Of a DNA stretch of 6,585 bases, positions 1 to 4,792 are shown piece after piece. A program made the position numbers and the translations under genes. Numbering within the stretch: the stretch's first letter is position 1; each line of letters starts with the position of its first letter. Below the pieces are notes generated by a model. That model saw nothing but the letters and a program-made list of their open reading frames with translations. It did not search any database and was not told the origin of the DNA. This DNA is from Candidatus Sodaliphilus limicaballi (lineage in GTDB: Bacteria > Bacteroidota > Bacteroidia > Bacteroidales > Muribaculaceae), in assembly GCA_018065815.1 (NCBI GenBank), contig JAGHSP010000222.1, positions 1-6,585 of the forward strand, read 5' to 3'.

Positions 1-32
1 TTTTTGGGGGGCGTATTCCTTTCCGACGGCCT

Positions 33-162
33 GCGGCCATCGGTTACGATGCAATGTGACGACTCCGTCGTCAAGACGCTATCCAGACAACATTAACGTC
101 AGATTACATGGCAAACGCATCAAAATTGCACCGCAACAGCGGCCATCGGTTACGATGCAATG
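33..162. repeat. 24-bp perfect direct repeat, two copies
   Basis: Positions 33-56 and 139-162 are identical over 24 bases (starting gcggccatcggt and ending gatgcaatg). The copies are offset by 106 bp, and the flanks diverge immediately on both sides. A 24-bp exact match inside a few hundred bases is not expected by chance. The copies could be remnants of a dispersed intergenic element, a partial duplication, or protein- or RNA-binding sites. Function unknown. Confidence 0.9.
57..73. other. Short perfect hairpin (7-bp stem, 3-nt loop)
   Basis: tgacgac at 57-63 pairs perfectly with gtcgtca at 67-73 around the loop tcc. It begins directly after the first copy of the 24-bp repeat. There is no T-run on either side, so it does not look like a terminator. 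A weaker hairpin precedes it: 23-31 pairs with 35-43 with one mismatch. Confidence 0.6.
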
Positions 163-344
163 GAGGGTGTGTCAAAATGCGCTTTGGTAGAGTACGTTCC
201 GAGCGTGCGGACGACACGGGAGTGCAACCTTGCACGTTTCGAGGTTGCCGTCTTCAACCGCGATTTTGTCACACTTCACACCCCCACCGGCAGCCCGCAG
301 GTCTGCGACCAGCGGTTAACCAAAGTTACGACCTCTCTGAGGTC
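139..344. other. Structured GC-rich intergenic element, candidate dispersed repeat or structured RNA
   Basis: The segment starts with the second copy of the 24-bp repeat and contains several pairings. gtgtgtcaaaat (167-178) is matched 11 of 12 by the reverse complement of 263-274. gcaacc (224-229) can pair with ggttgc (243-248), while ggttg (243-247) can instead pair with caacc (255-259), so these two stems exclude each other. gacctc (330-335) pairs with gaggtc (339-344) around a 3-nt loop. The composition differs from the AT-rich DNA that follows. From memory only, similar sequence recurs between genes in Bacteroidales genomes and is sometimes annotated as small hypothetical proteins; I could not check this. 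Confidence 0.35.
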
Positions 345-369
345 TAAAAAATCCACAAAAATGAAAAAA

Positions 370-438
370 ATCAGTGAAATCAGTGAGATCCGCGCGGGGG
401 AGTTCCATTGGTGAATAGTTACCAGAAGAACAGAAGAA
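370..438. repeat. Low-complexity motifs with 8-9 base period
   Basis: At 370-396 three units follow each other with a 9-base period; the first two are atcagtgaa and atcagtgag, the third is diverged. At 423-438 the 8-mer cagaagaa occurs twice in tandem, and the same 8-mer recurs once at 3825-3832. These resemble short periodic motifs often seen between genes in Bacteroidota. Their origin is unknown, and they tend to yield spurious small reading frames. Confidence 0.55.
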
Positions 439-462
439 AATTTTTTTGTTAATTTTTAGTTG

Positions 463-521
463 ATTTCAAGCGAAGCGCCTTTTTTTAGGTTGTATTTAGG
501 TGGTGGCGCTGCGCTTGAAAT
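463..521. repeat. 17-bp inverted repeat with one mismatch, 25-nt loop
   Basis: Positions 463-479 pair with 505-521 with one mismatch (atttcaagcg on the left arm, cgcttgaaat on the right). The loop, 480-504, begins with a run of seven T. Because the T-run is inside the loop rather than after the stem, this is not a standard intrinsic terminator. Twelve bases of the right arm (506-517, gcgctgcgcttg) recur exactly at 654-665. Confidence 0.6.
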
Positions 522-640
522 ACACTGAAAATAAGCATAAAATCCTATTTAATCTGTTTAATTCAAGTTTCGCTTGTTTATGTAATTGTTGCTAATTTAT
601 TATCAAATGCAAAAGTTTAGTTATATATAGTCCTTTACCC

Positions 641-707
641 CGCACATCCTACTGCGCTGCGCTTGTAGTATGTACGGCCTCATCGCAGGTAATGTCCTAT
701 CGGACAT
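641..707. other. Two adjacent hairpins upstream of ispE
   Basis: cgcacatcctac (641-652) pairs with gtagtatgtacg (665-676) with two mismatches. Its 12-nt loop, together with base 665, carries the repeated 12-mer described for the inverted repeat at 463-521. Sixteen bases on, atgtcc (692-697) pairs perfectly with ggacat (702-707) around a 4-nt loop. The second hairpin belongs to a small family with the same geometry also found at 3600-3617 and 3680-3693. Neither is followed by a T-run. Confidence 0.5.
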
Positions 708-709
708 GT

Positions 710-723
710 ATTGTTGCAACAAT
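710..723. promoter_or_regulatory. 14-bp perfect palindrome, possible operator
   Basis: attgttgcaacaat is a perfect palindrome with no central gap, placed about 37 bp upstream of the ispE -33 element. The size and symmetry fit a dimeric regulator site just upstream of a promoter. There is no second copy in the window and I do not recognise it as a known operator, so the role is inferred from position only. Confidence 0.3.
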
Positions 724-759
724 TTTGATGCGGTTGCCCTGGTTGCTGAGTAGTTATCC

Positions 760-790
760 TTGATTGTGTCCTAGATTCTTTGTAACTTTG
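760..790 (+). promoter_or_regulatory. Bacteroidota-type promoter for ispE
   Basis: TAACTTTG at 783-790 matches the TAnnTTTG -7 consensus used by the primary sigma factor of Bacteroidota. TTG at 760-762 lies 20 bases upstream, the usual spacing for the -33 element. Transcription would start a few bases after 790, giving a leader of about 20 nt before the ispE ATG. No equally good promoter is visible upstream of grpE or dnaJ, so this one may serve all three genes. Confidence 0.6.
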
Positions 791-816
791 CAGTATCTTA
801 TCAAAATACTTGCAAG

Positions 817-1638
817 ATGATTACATTTCCTAATGCGAAAATAAACCTGGGTCTTAACATCGTGGCGCGTCGTCCCGATGGCTATCACGACCTGGAAACT
901 GTGTTCTATCCTGTCAATGTGACCGACGTGCTTGAAATCGTGCCGGGCACGGGCGATGATGCCACGCTCACATGCTACGGGCGTCCTGTCGATTGCCCCA
1001 CCGAGAAGAACCTGGTGATGAAGGCCTACCGCCTCATGCAGCGCGACTATGGTGTGCCGCCTGTCGATATGCATCTCTACAAGAGTATCCCCGATGGCGC
1101 TGGCCTGGGCGGTGGGTCGAGCGACGCTGCCCACGTGATGACAATGCTCAACGAGATGTTCTCGCTGGGCATCGACAAGGCCGAGTTGGCACGCAAGGCT
1201 GCCACGCTGGGAGCCGACTGCGCTTTCTTCATCTACAACACGCCCATGATGGCAACAGGCATAGGCGATGTGCTCACTCCGGTAGATGTTGACCTCAAAG
1301 GACGGTACATGCTGCTGGTCAAGCCCGACGTGAGCGTCCCCACGCGCGAGGCTTACTCGCGTGTCACTCCCGAGCCTTCGCAGGTGTCGCCAGCACAAGT
1401 GGTCACATGGCCTGTGGAGCAGTGGGACGGTGTGCTCAAGAACGACTTTGAGCCGAGCGTGTTTGCCGCTCATCCCGAACTGTGGATGATGAAGGCGACG
1501 ATGCTCGAGGCTGGCGCGCAGTATGCATGCATGTCGGGGTCGGGGTCGTCGATAGTGGGCATTTTCGATAATGCCACTATGGCAGAATGTGCCCGTGACA
1601 AATTTACCGATTGCTTTACCCGGGTGTGCGAGTTGTGA
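817..1638 (+). CDS. ispE: 4-diphosphocytidyl-2-C-methyl-D-erythritol kinase
   Basis: A 273-residue GHMP-family kinase, close to the usual length of about 280. It phosphorylates the 2-hydroxyl of CDP-methylerythritol with ATP, the fourth step of the cytoplasmic MEP route to isoprenoid precursors. The N-terminal AKINLGLN (7-14) contains the catalytic-region lysine K8 and is followed by RPDGYHDLETVF (19-30), a typical IspE substrate-site block. The ATP-binding glycine loop is PDGAGLGGGSSDAA (92-105). LGADCAFF (131-138) supplies the catalytic aspartate D134. The C-terminal GHMP motif is MSGSGSSIVGIF (239-250). All key motifs are intact. The ATG at 817 is chosen because no other start lies between it and the in-frame stop at 772-774, and it gives the standard N-terminus. 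There is no Shine-Dalgarno; the promoter ends 26 nt upstream. grpE follows after 62 nt. Confidence 0.96.
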   Translation: MITFPNAKINLGLNIVARRPDGYHDLETVFYPVNVTDVLEIVPGTGDDATLTCYGRPVDCPTEKNLVMKAYRLMQRDYGVPPVDMHLYKSIPDGAGLGGGSSDAAHVMTMLNEMFSLGIDKAELARKAATLGADCAFFIYNTPMMATGIGDVLTPVDVDLKGRYMLLVKPDVSVPTREAYSRVTPEPSQVSPAQVVTWPVEQWDGVLKNDFEPSVFAAHPELWMMKATMLEAGAQYACMSGSGSSIVGIFDNATMAECARDKFTDCFTRVCEL

Positions 1639-1700
1639 TGTGACAGCAAGGCACGACGGCATGGCACGGTTTGTGCTCATTGTATTTAAAATAAATTATT

Positions 1701-2279
1701 ATGGCAAAGAAAAATATTAAAAGCAAAAAAGATATTCAGGACATAAAGAGCAAGCAAGCACAGGCTCAAGCACAGGCACAGGCAACCGAGCAGGCACAGG
1801 ACATTGAAAAAGCTGTTGAGGCAAAGGACAAGGAAATCGAAGACCTCAAGGCCCAGCTCGAGAAGGAAAAGAACCAGTACCTGTTCTTGATGGCCGACTT
1901 TGAGAACTTCCGCAAGCGCGTGCTCAAAGAGAAGGCCGATATGCTCAAATATGGCAGCGAGAGCGCAATGCGCGACCTGTTGCCCGTGGTTGATGACTTC
2001 GAGCGCGCTATCGATGCGATGAGCAAGGGTGGCGACGTGGATTCTCTCAAGGAAGGCGTTGACTTGATTTACAGCAAGTTTGTGAAATATCTTGAGCGCA
2101 ACAAGGTGGTGCCCATCGAGAGCACTGGCAAGGACTTTGACGACAACCTGCACGAGGCCATCACCACATTCCCCGCACCCGATGAGTCGATGCGCGGCAA
2201 GGTGATTGACACCGTGACCAAGGGGTACATGATTGACGACAAGGTGCTGCGTCATGCTAAAGTAGTTGTGGGACAATAA
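1701..2279 (+). CDS. grpE: Nucleotide exchange factor GrpE (Hsp70 cofactor)
   Basis: A 192-residue cytoplasmic protein of normal GrpE length. GrpE dimers release ADP from DnaK and so reset the Hsp70 chaperone cycle. The first 40 residues are a low-complexity charged tail containing QAQAQAQAQA (19-28). A long coiled-coil helix follows (about 35-85), including MADFENFRKR (64-73), a recognisable GrpE core block. The C-terminal beta domain (about 135-192) carries the family signature: FDDNLHEAITT (146-156), then GYMIDDKVLRHAKVVV (175-190). The ATG lies behind an AT-rich leader with no Shine-Dalgarno, as in other Bacteroidota genes. dnaJ starts 17 nt after the stop, so the two are one transcription unit. 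No CIRCE operator is visible, and I see no good promoter in the 62 nt before the gene. Confidence 0.97.
   Translation: MAKKNIKSKKDIQDIKSKQAQAQAQAQATEQAQDIEKAVEAKDKEIEDLKAQLEKEKNQYLFLMADFENFRKRVLKEKADMLKYGSESAMRDLLPVVDDFERAIDAMSKGGDVDSLKEGVDLIYSKFVKYLERNKVVPIESTGKDFDDNLHEAITTFPAPDESMRGKVIDTVTKGYMIDDKVLRHAKVVVGQ
1755..1784 (+). repeat. Imperfect CARGCN hexamer repeat inside grpE
   Basis: Five consecutive Gln-Ala codon pairs, alternating caa/cag with gca/gct, form a 30-bp hexanucleotide repeat in the non-conserved N-terminal tail. One further Gln-Ala-Gln run follows shortly after. Unit number could vary by slippage without shifting the frame. Confidence 0.8.
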
Positions 2280-2296
2280 TTAACATTGAATAAGCA

Positions 2297-3472
2297 ATGG
2301 CTAATAAAAGAGATTACTATGAGGTGCTGGGCGTAGAGAAAAACGCTACAGCCGACGAACTCAAGAAGGCATACCGCAAACTTGCCATCAAATATCACCC
2401 CGACCGTCAGCACGATAAGACCGAAGAGGAAAAGAAGGAGGCTGAAGAGAAATTTAAAGAGGCAGCCGAGGCCTACGACGTGCTGAGCAACCCCGACAAG
2501 CGTGCCCGCTATGACCAGTTTGGTTTTGCTGGCGACCAGATGGGCGGTGCTGGCGGCGGTTTCGGCGGTTTCGACATCAACGACATCCTGCGCTCGGTGT
2601 TTGGCGAGGGCGGTTTTGGCGGCTTCGGTGGTTTCAGCGGCTTCGGCGGAGGCGGAGGTGGTTCTCGCCAGCGCGTGAACCGTGGCACCGACCTGCGTGT
2701 GAGGGTTAAACTCACGCTGGCCGAGGTGGCCAAGGGCGCCGAGAAGAAACTCAAAATACCCCGCCTGGTGTCGTGCAAGGCTTGTAACGGCACTGGCGCG
2801 AAGAATGGCACCGAACTCAACACATGCCACACCTGTCATGGCACAGGCGTGGAGACACAAGTGCGTCAAACCATGTTCGGCACCATGCAGCAGCAGTTTG
2901 AATGCCGCACATGCCACGGCCGCGGCAAGGAAATCAAGACACGCTGCCCCGAGTGTGGCGGACAAGGACTTAAACGCACCGAGGATGTTGTGACTATCAA
3001 CATTCCTGCTGGTGTGGCCGAGGGCATGATGATGCGCATGTCGGGCAAGGGCAACGAAGCTCCTGGCGGCGGCATCCCCGGCGATCTGCTCGTGATCTTT
3101 GAGGAAATACCCGATGCACAGCTCATGCGCCAGGGCAATGACCTCATCTACAACCTGATGATAGACTTCGCTACGGCGACACTGGGCGGCAAGGTGGTCA
3201 TTCCCACCGTCGATGGCCAGATGCGCATCACCATCAAGCCCGGCACACAGCCCGGCACCGTGCTGCGCTTGCGGGGCGAGGGTCTGCCCTCGACCGACGG
3301 TTATGGCAATGGCGACATTCGCGTCAATGTCATGATCTACGTCCCCGAGAAACTCTCGAGCGAGGAACGCAAGGCTGTGGAGATGCTGCGTGACAAGGAG
3401 TACTTCAAGGCCAACGAGAGCGTGAGCGCACGCATCTTCGGCCGCCTCAAGAATATCTTTGGCTACGAGTAA
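2297..3472 (+). CDS. dnaJ: Chaperone DnaJ (Hsp40, type I J-protein)
   Basis: A 391-residue full-length type I J-protein that delivers unfolded clients to DnaK and stimulates its ATPase in the cytoplasm. The J domain (about 5-73) has the essential HPD tripeptide at 34-36. A Gly/Phe-rich linker (about 74-122) includes DINDILRSVFG (93-103) and ends in a six-glycine run. The zinc-binding domain has all four CxxCxGxG motifs, with cysteines at 160/163, 177/180, 203/206 and 217/220. The two beta-sandwich client-binding domains and the dimerisation tail follow (about 230-391), ending GRLKNIFGYE. Nothing is missing or truncated. The gene is 17 nt behind grpE. dnaK must be encoded elsewhere, which is common in this order. 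The ATG gives the standard MA.KRDYYEVLGV start. Confidence 0.98.
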   Translation: MANKRDYYEVLGVEKNATADELKKAYRKLAIKYHPDRQHDKTEEEKKEAEEKFKEAAEAYDVLSNPDKRARYDQFGFAGDQMGGAGGGFGGFDINDILRSVFGEGGFGGFGGFSGFGGGGGGSRQRVNRGTDLRVRVKLTLAEVAKGAEKKLKIPRLVSCKACNGTGAKNGTELNTCHTCHGTGVETQVRQTMFGTMQQQFECRTCHGRGKEIKTRCPECGGQGLKRTEDVVTINIPAGVAEGMMMRMSGKGNEAPGGGIPGDLLVIFEEIPDAQLMRQGNDLIYNLMIDFATATLGGKVVIPTVDGQMRITIKPGTQPGTVLRLRGEGLPSTDGYGNGDIRVNVMIYVPEKLSSEERKAVEMLRDKEYFKANESVSARIFGRLKNIFGYE

Positions 3473-3508
3473 CCTAGGGCATGCCTCATTCTGCCTCCCG
3501 CTGTCTCC

Positions 3509-3534
3509 CACAGAGGCACAGAGGACACAGAGAT
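3509..3534. repeat. Low-complexity cacagagg repeat
   Basis: cacagag occurs three times, starting at 3509, 3517 and 3526 (spacing 8 and 9). It is the same kind of short periodic intergenic sequence as the one at 370-396. A related degenerate motif with tctgcg at 3767 and 3778 lies before the next gene. Similar sequences are, from memory, widespread in unrelated bacterial genomes; function unknown. Confidence 0.6.
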
Positions 3535-3599
3535 TATTATCTGGATAATAGAAAAAATAATTTTTCAGTTTATCTAAATTTTTCATGTCAATGTAATTG

Positions 3600-3617
3600 A
3601 TTGTCCGGTAGGACAAT
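3600..3617. other. Hairpin of the GTCC-N4-GGAC family
   Basis: attgtcc (3600-3606) pairs perfectly with ggacaat (3611-3617) around the loop ggta. The core tgtccggtaggaca differs at one position of 14 from the reverse complement of 693-706 upstream of ispE. It lies 10 bp before the large GC-rich hairpin. Confidence 0.6.
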
Positions 3618-3626
3618 ATTTGAATA

Positions 3627-3659
3627 ACCCCCACCGCCTAACGTAGTGGCGGTGGGGGT
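3627..3659. terminator. Strong GC-rich stem-loop, possible end of the dnaJ transcript
   Basis: acccccaccgcc (3627-3638) pairs perfectly with ggcggtgggggt (3648-3659) around a 9-nt loop. It is the most stable hairpin in the window. It lies 155 nt after dnaJ and before the next gene, so ending or protecting the dnaJ message is plausible. However, no T-run follows on either strand, so it is not a textbook intrinsic terminator. It may instead be a REP-like element. Confidence 0.45.
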
Positions 3660-3679
3660 ATAGGTAAACCGCAAAAATA

Positions 3680-3693
3680 CGTCCAGCAGGACG
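3680..3693. other. Short hairpin, third GTCC-N4-GGAC copy
   Basis: cgtcc (3680-3684) pairs with ggacg (3689-3693) around the 4-nt loop agca. Loop length and core match the hairpins at 692-707 and 3600-3617, but the outer pairs differ. It lies 21 bp after the large stem-loop. Confidence 0.45.
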
Positions 3694-3843
3694 CTAATCG
3701 GAGCAAATTGATGAAAATCAAATGGTTTCAATAAGCGGAAATTGTATAATTTCTGAAAATTTTTCATCTGCGAGATTTCTGCGTGAGATCACCTCATTGC
3801 TGGACAGTTTATTGTTTTTAAAAACAGAAGAATTTAAAAAAAT

Positions 3844-4749
3844 ATGAAACGCAACCACAATCACCGTGTGCCTCGTGCCACCGACAAGTCGCTGTCATTC
3901 ACCGTGCGTGAAGAGTGCGGCCTGCTCGACTTTGTGATGAAGTGCCTCGACGGCATCAGCCGCAACAAGGCGAAATCGATTCTCACCAAGGGTGGGGCAC
4001 TGGTCGATGGACGTGTGCAGACTCATCACGAGTTTCGCGTGCTTCCTGGCAGCGTGGTCAACATCAGCCGCCAGCCGCGTCCCAAGAGCGACAATAGCCA
4101 GCACTACCGCATCGTGTATGAAGACCGCTGGATTGTGGTCGTGGACAAAGAACCTGGCGTGCTGTCGATGGGCGTGGGCGCAGGAAGCCTCAACATGAAG
4201 AATCTGCTCGACAAGCACTTCGTCGATACCCGCCAGCGTTGCACTGCCCACGTGGTGCATCGCCTCGACTGCCGCACATCGGGGCTCATGGTCTATGCCA
4301 AGAGCAGCGAGGTGCAGCAAGACATGACAGCCGACTGGCGCGCCACAGTCACCGACCGCCGCTATGTGGCGCTCGTGGAGGGTGTTATGGAGCAGACCGA
4401 AGGGCGCGTGGAGAGTTATCTCAAGGACACCAAGCGCATGGTGGTCATCAGCAGTCCCACCGACAACGGTGGCAAGTTTGCCGTGACCACATGGCGGCTC
4501 ATGGAGCAAGGCAAGCAGCATGCCATGCTCGAGCTCAAGTTGCTCACCGGCCGCAAGAACCAGATACGCGTTCACATGGCCGACATTCATCACCCCGTGG
4601 TGGGCGACGGCAAGTATGGCAGCCAGGACGATCCCGGCAGCCGCATGTGCCTGCATGCATTCAAACTCGCTATCAAGCATCCCGTCACCGGCGAAGAAAT
4701 GGCATGGGAAACACCCATCCCGCCCTATTTCTATCGTCGCATGAGATAA
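3844..4749 (+). CDS. RluA-family RNA pseudouridine synthase
   Basis: A 301-residue enzyme that converts a uridine in structured RNA to pseudouridine. An S4-like RNA-binding domain occupies about 24-76. The catalytic domain follows, with VVHRLDCRTSGLMVYAKS (137-154), which carries the nucleophilic aspartate D142. RRYVALVEG (172-180) supplies the conserved tyrosine Y174. The TGRKNQIRVHMA block (235-246) and the following PVVGDGKYG (251-259) form the C-terminal RluA signature. One oddity: the usual HRLDR is HRLDC here, with cysteine at 143. The length and KNQIRVHM block match a Bacteroidales branch of the family whose RNA target I do not know, so I give no rluA-D symbol. An in-frame stop at 3835-3837 makes ATG 3844 the longest possible start. 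The next gene starts 43 nt downstream on the same strand. Confidence 0.93.
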   Translation: MKRNHNHRVPRATDKSLSFTVREECGLLDFVMKCLDGISRNKAKSILTKGGALVDGRVQTHHEFRVLPGSVVNISRQPRPKSDNSQHYRIVYEDRWIVVVDKEPGVLSMGVGAGSLNMKNLLDKHFVDTRQRCTAHVVHRLDCRTSGLMVYAKSSEVQQDMTADWRATVTDRRYVALVEGVMEQTEGRVESYLKDTKRMVVISSPTDNGGKFAVTTWRLMEQGKQHAMLELKLLTGRKNQIRVHMADIHHPVVGDGKYGSQDDPGSRMCLHAFKLAIKHPVTGEEMAWETPIPPYFYRRMR

Positions 4750-4763
4750 TACTCATCCCGTAA

Positions 4764-4786
4764 CTAATTAACCGCCTCTAATTAAC
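4764..4786. promoter_or_regulatory. Tandem ctaattaac repeats before the regulator gene
   Basis: The 9-mer ctaattaac occurs at 4764-4772 and 4778-4786, 14 bp apart, in the 43-nt gap before the AraC-type regulator. Paired direct half-sites are how many AraC-family proteins bind DNA, so autoregulation is conceivable. The sequence is AT-rich, the spacing is shorter than two full helical turns, and no TAnnTTTG box is visible nearby. Chance or a simple leader sequence is a real alternative. Confidence 0.25.
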
Positions 4787-4792
4787 TAAGAC

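Larger units (their letters stand above)
1..816. other. 816-bp gene-free leader region rich in short repeats and hairpins
   Basis: No reading frame here has a recognisable protein signature. Two overlapping plus-strand frames of 79 and 84 codons (108-347 and 160-414) look like chance translations: they are Arg/Cys/His-rich, have no domain, run over hairpins and end in low-complexity DNA. The left part (about 1-350) is GC-rich and structured. The part from about 415 to 640 is AT-rich with poly-T runs. The last 60 bases carry the ispE promoter. Individual repeats, hairpins and palindromes are listed separately. I see no tRNA, rRNA, CRISPR array or transposase fragment. Confidence 0.7.
3473..3843. 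other. 371-bp intergenic region after dnaJ, hairpins and low-complexity motifs
   Basis: No credible gene is present. A 39-codon frame from the ATG at 3481 runs through the cacagagg repeat and looks spurious. In order the region holds a low-complexity motif (3509-3534), a 7-bp hairpin (3600-3617), a strong 12-bp GC-rich hairpin (3627-3659), a 5-bp hairpin (3680-3693), an AT hairpin (gaaatt 3738-3743 with aatttc 3748-3753), and a motif around tctgcg (3767-3790). The 11-mer aaatttttcat occurs at 3576-3586 and 3757-3767. I find no convincing TAnnTTTG promoter before 3844. Confidence 0.65.

Noticed and set aside
33..162. CRISPR array
   Set aside because: There are only two repeat copies and a single long gap between them, with no cas gene in view.
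222..235. gtgcaaccttgcac inverted repeat as a hairpin
   Set aside because: Only two bases separate the arms, too few for a stable loop. Its arms also take part in alternative pairings, so I did not list it separately.
321..328. Minus-strand TAACTTTG promoter box
   Set aside because: The -7 sequence is perfect, but there is no -33 element at the right distance and no minus-strand gene downstream within the window.
108..414. Two overlapping small plus-strand frames (79 and 84 codons)
   Set aside because: They overlap each other in different frames, run across hairpins and end in periodic low-complexity DNA (STKMKKISEISEI). The composition is not protein-like, so a non-coding repeat explains them better.
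754..1680. Long minus-strand open frame opposite ispE (308 codons)
   Set aside because: It mirrors a fully conserved gene, is rich in His/Arg/Ala as antisense frames of GC-rich coding DNA tend to be, and has no recognisable motif.
1639..1700. Possible own promoter for grpE (TTTG at 1670, tatttaaa at 1683)
   Set aside because: The gap between the two boxes is about 9 bases instead of roughly 20, and the second box does not match TAnnTTTG.
3481..3600. 39-codon frame starting right after dnaJ
   Set aside because: It is a translation of the cacagagg repeat and the AT-rich sequence after it, with no homology I recognise.
2252..3634. 460-codon minus-strand frame opposite dnaJ
   Set aside because: Same reason: dnaJ is intact with every domain, and the antisense product is low-complexity Ala/His/Leu sequence without a family signature.
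3895..4680. 261-codon minus-strand frame opposite the pseudouridine synthase
   Set aside because: Shadow of the codon pattern of the sense gene, with no motif and no promoter of its own.
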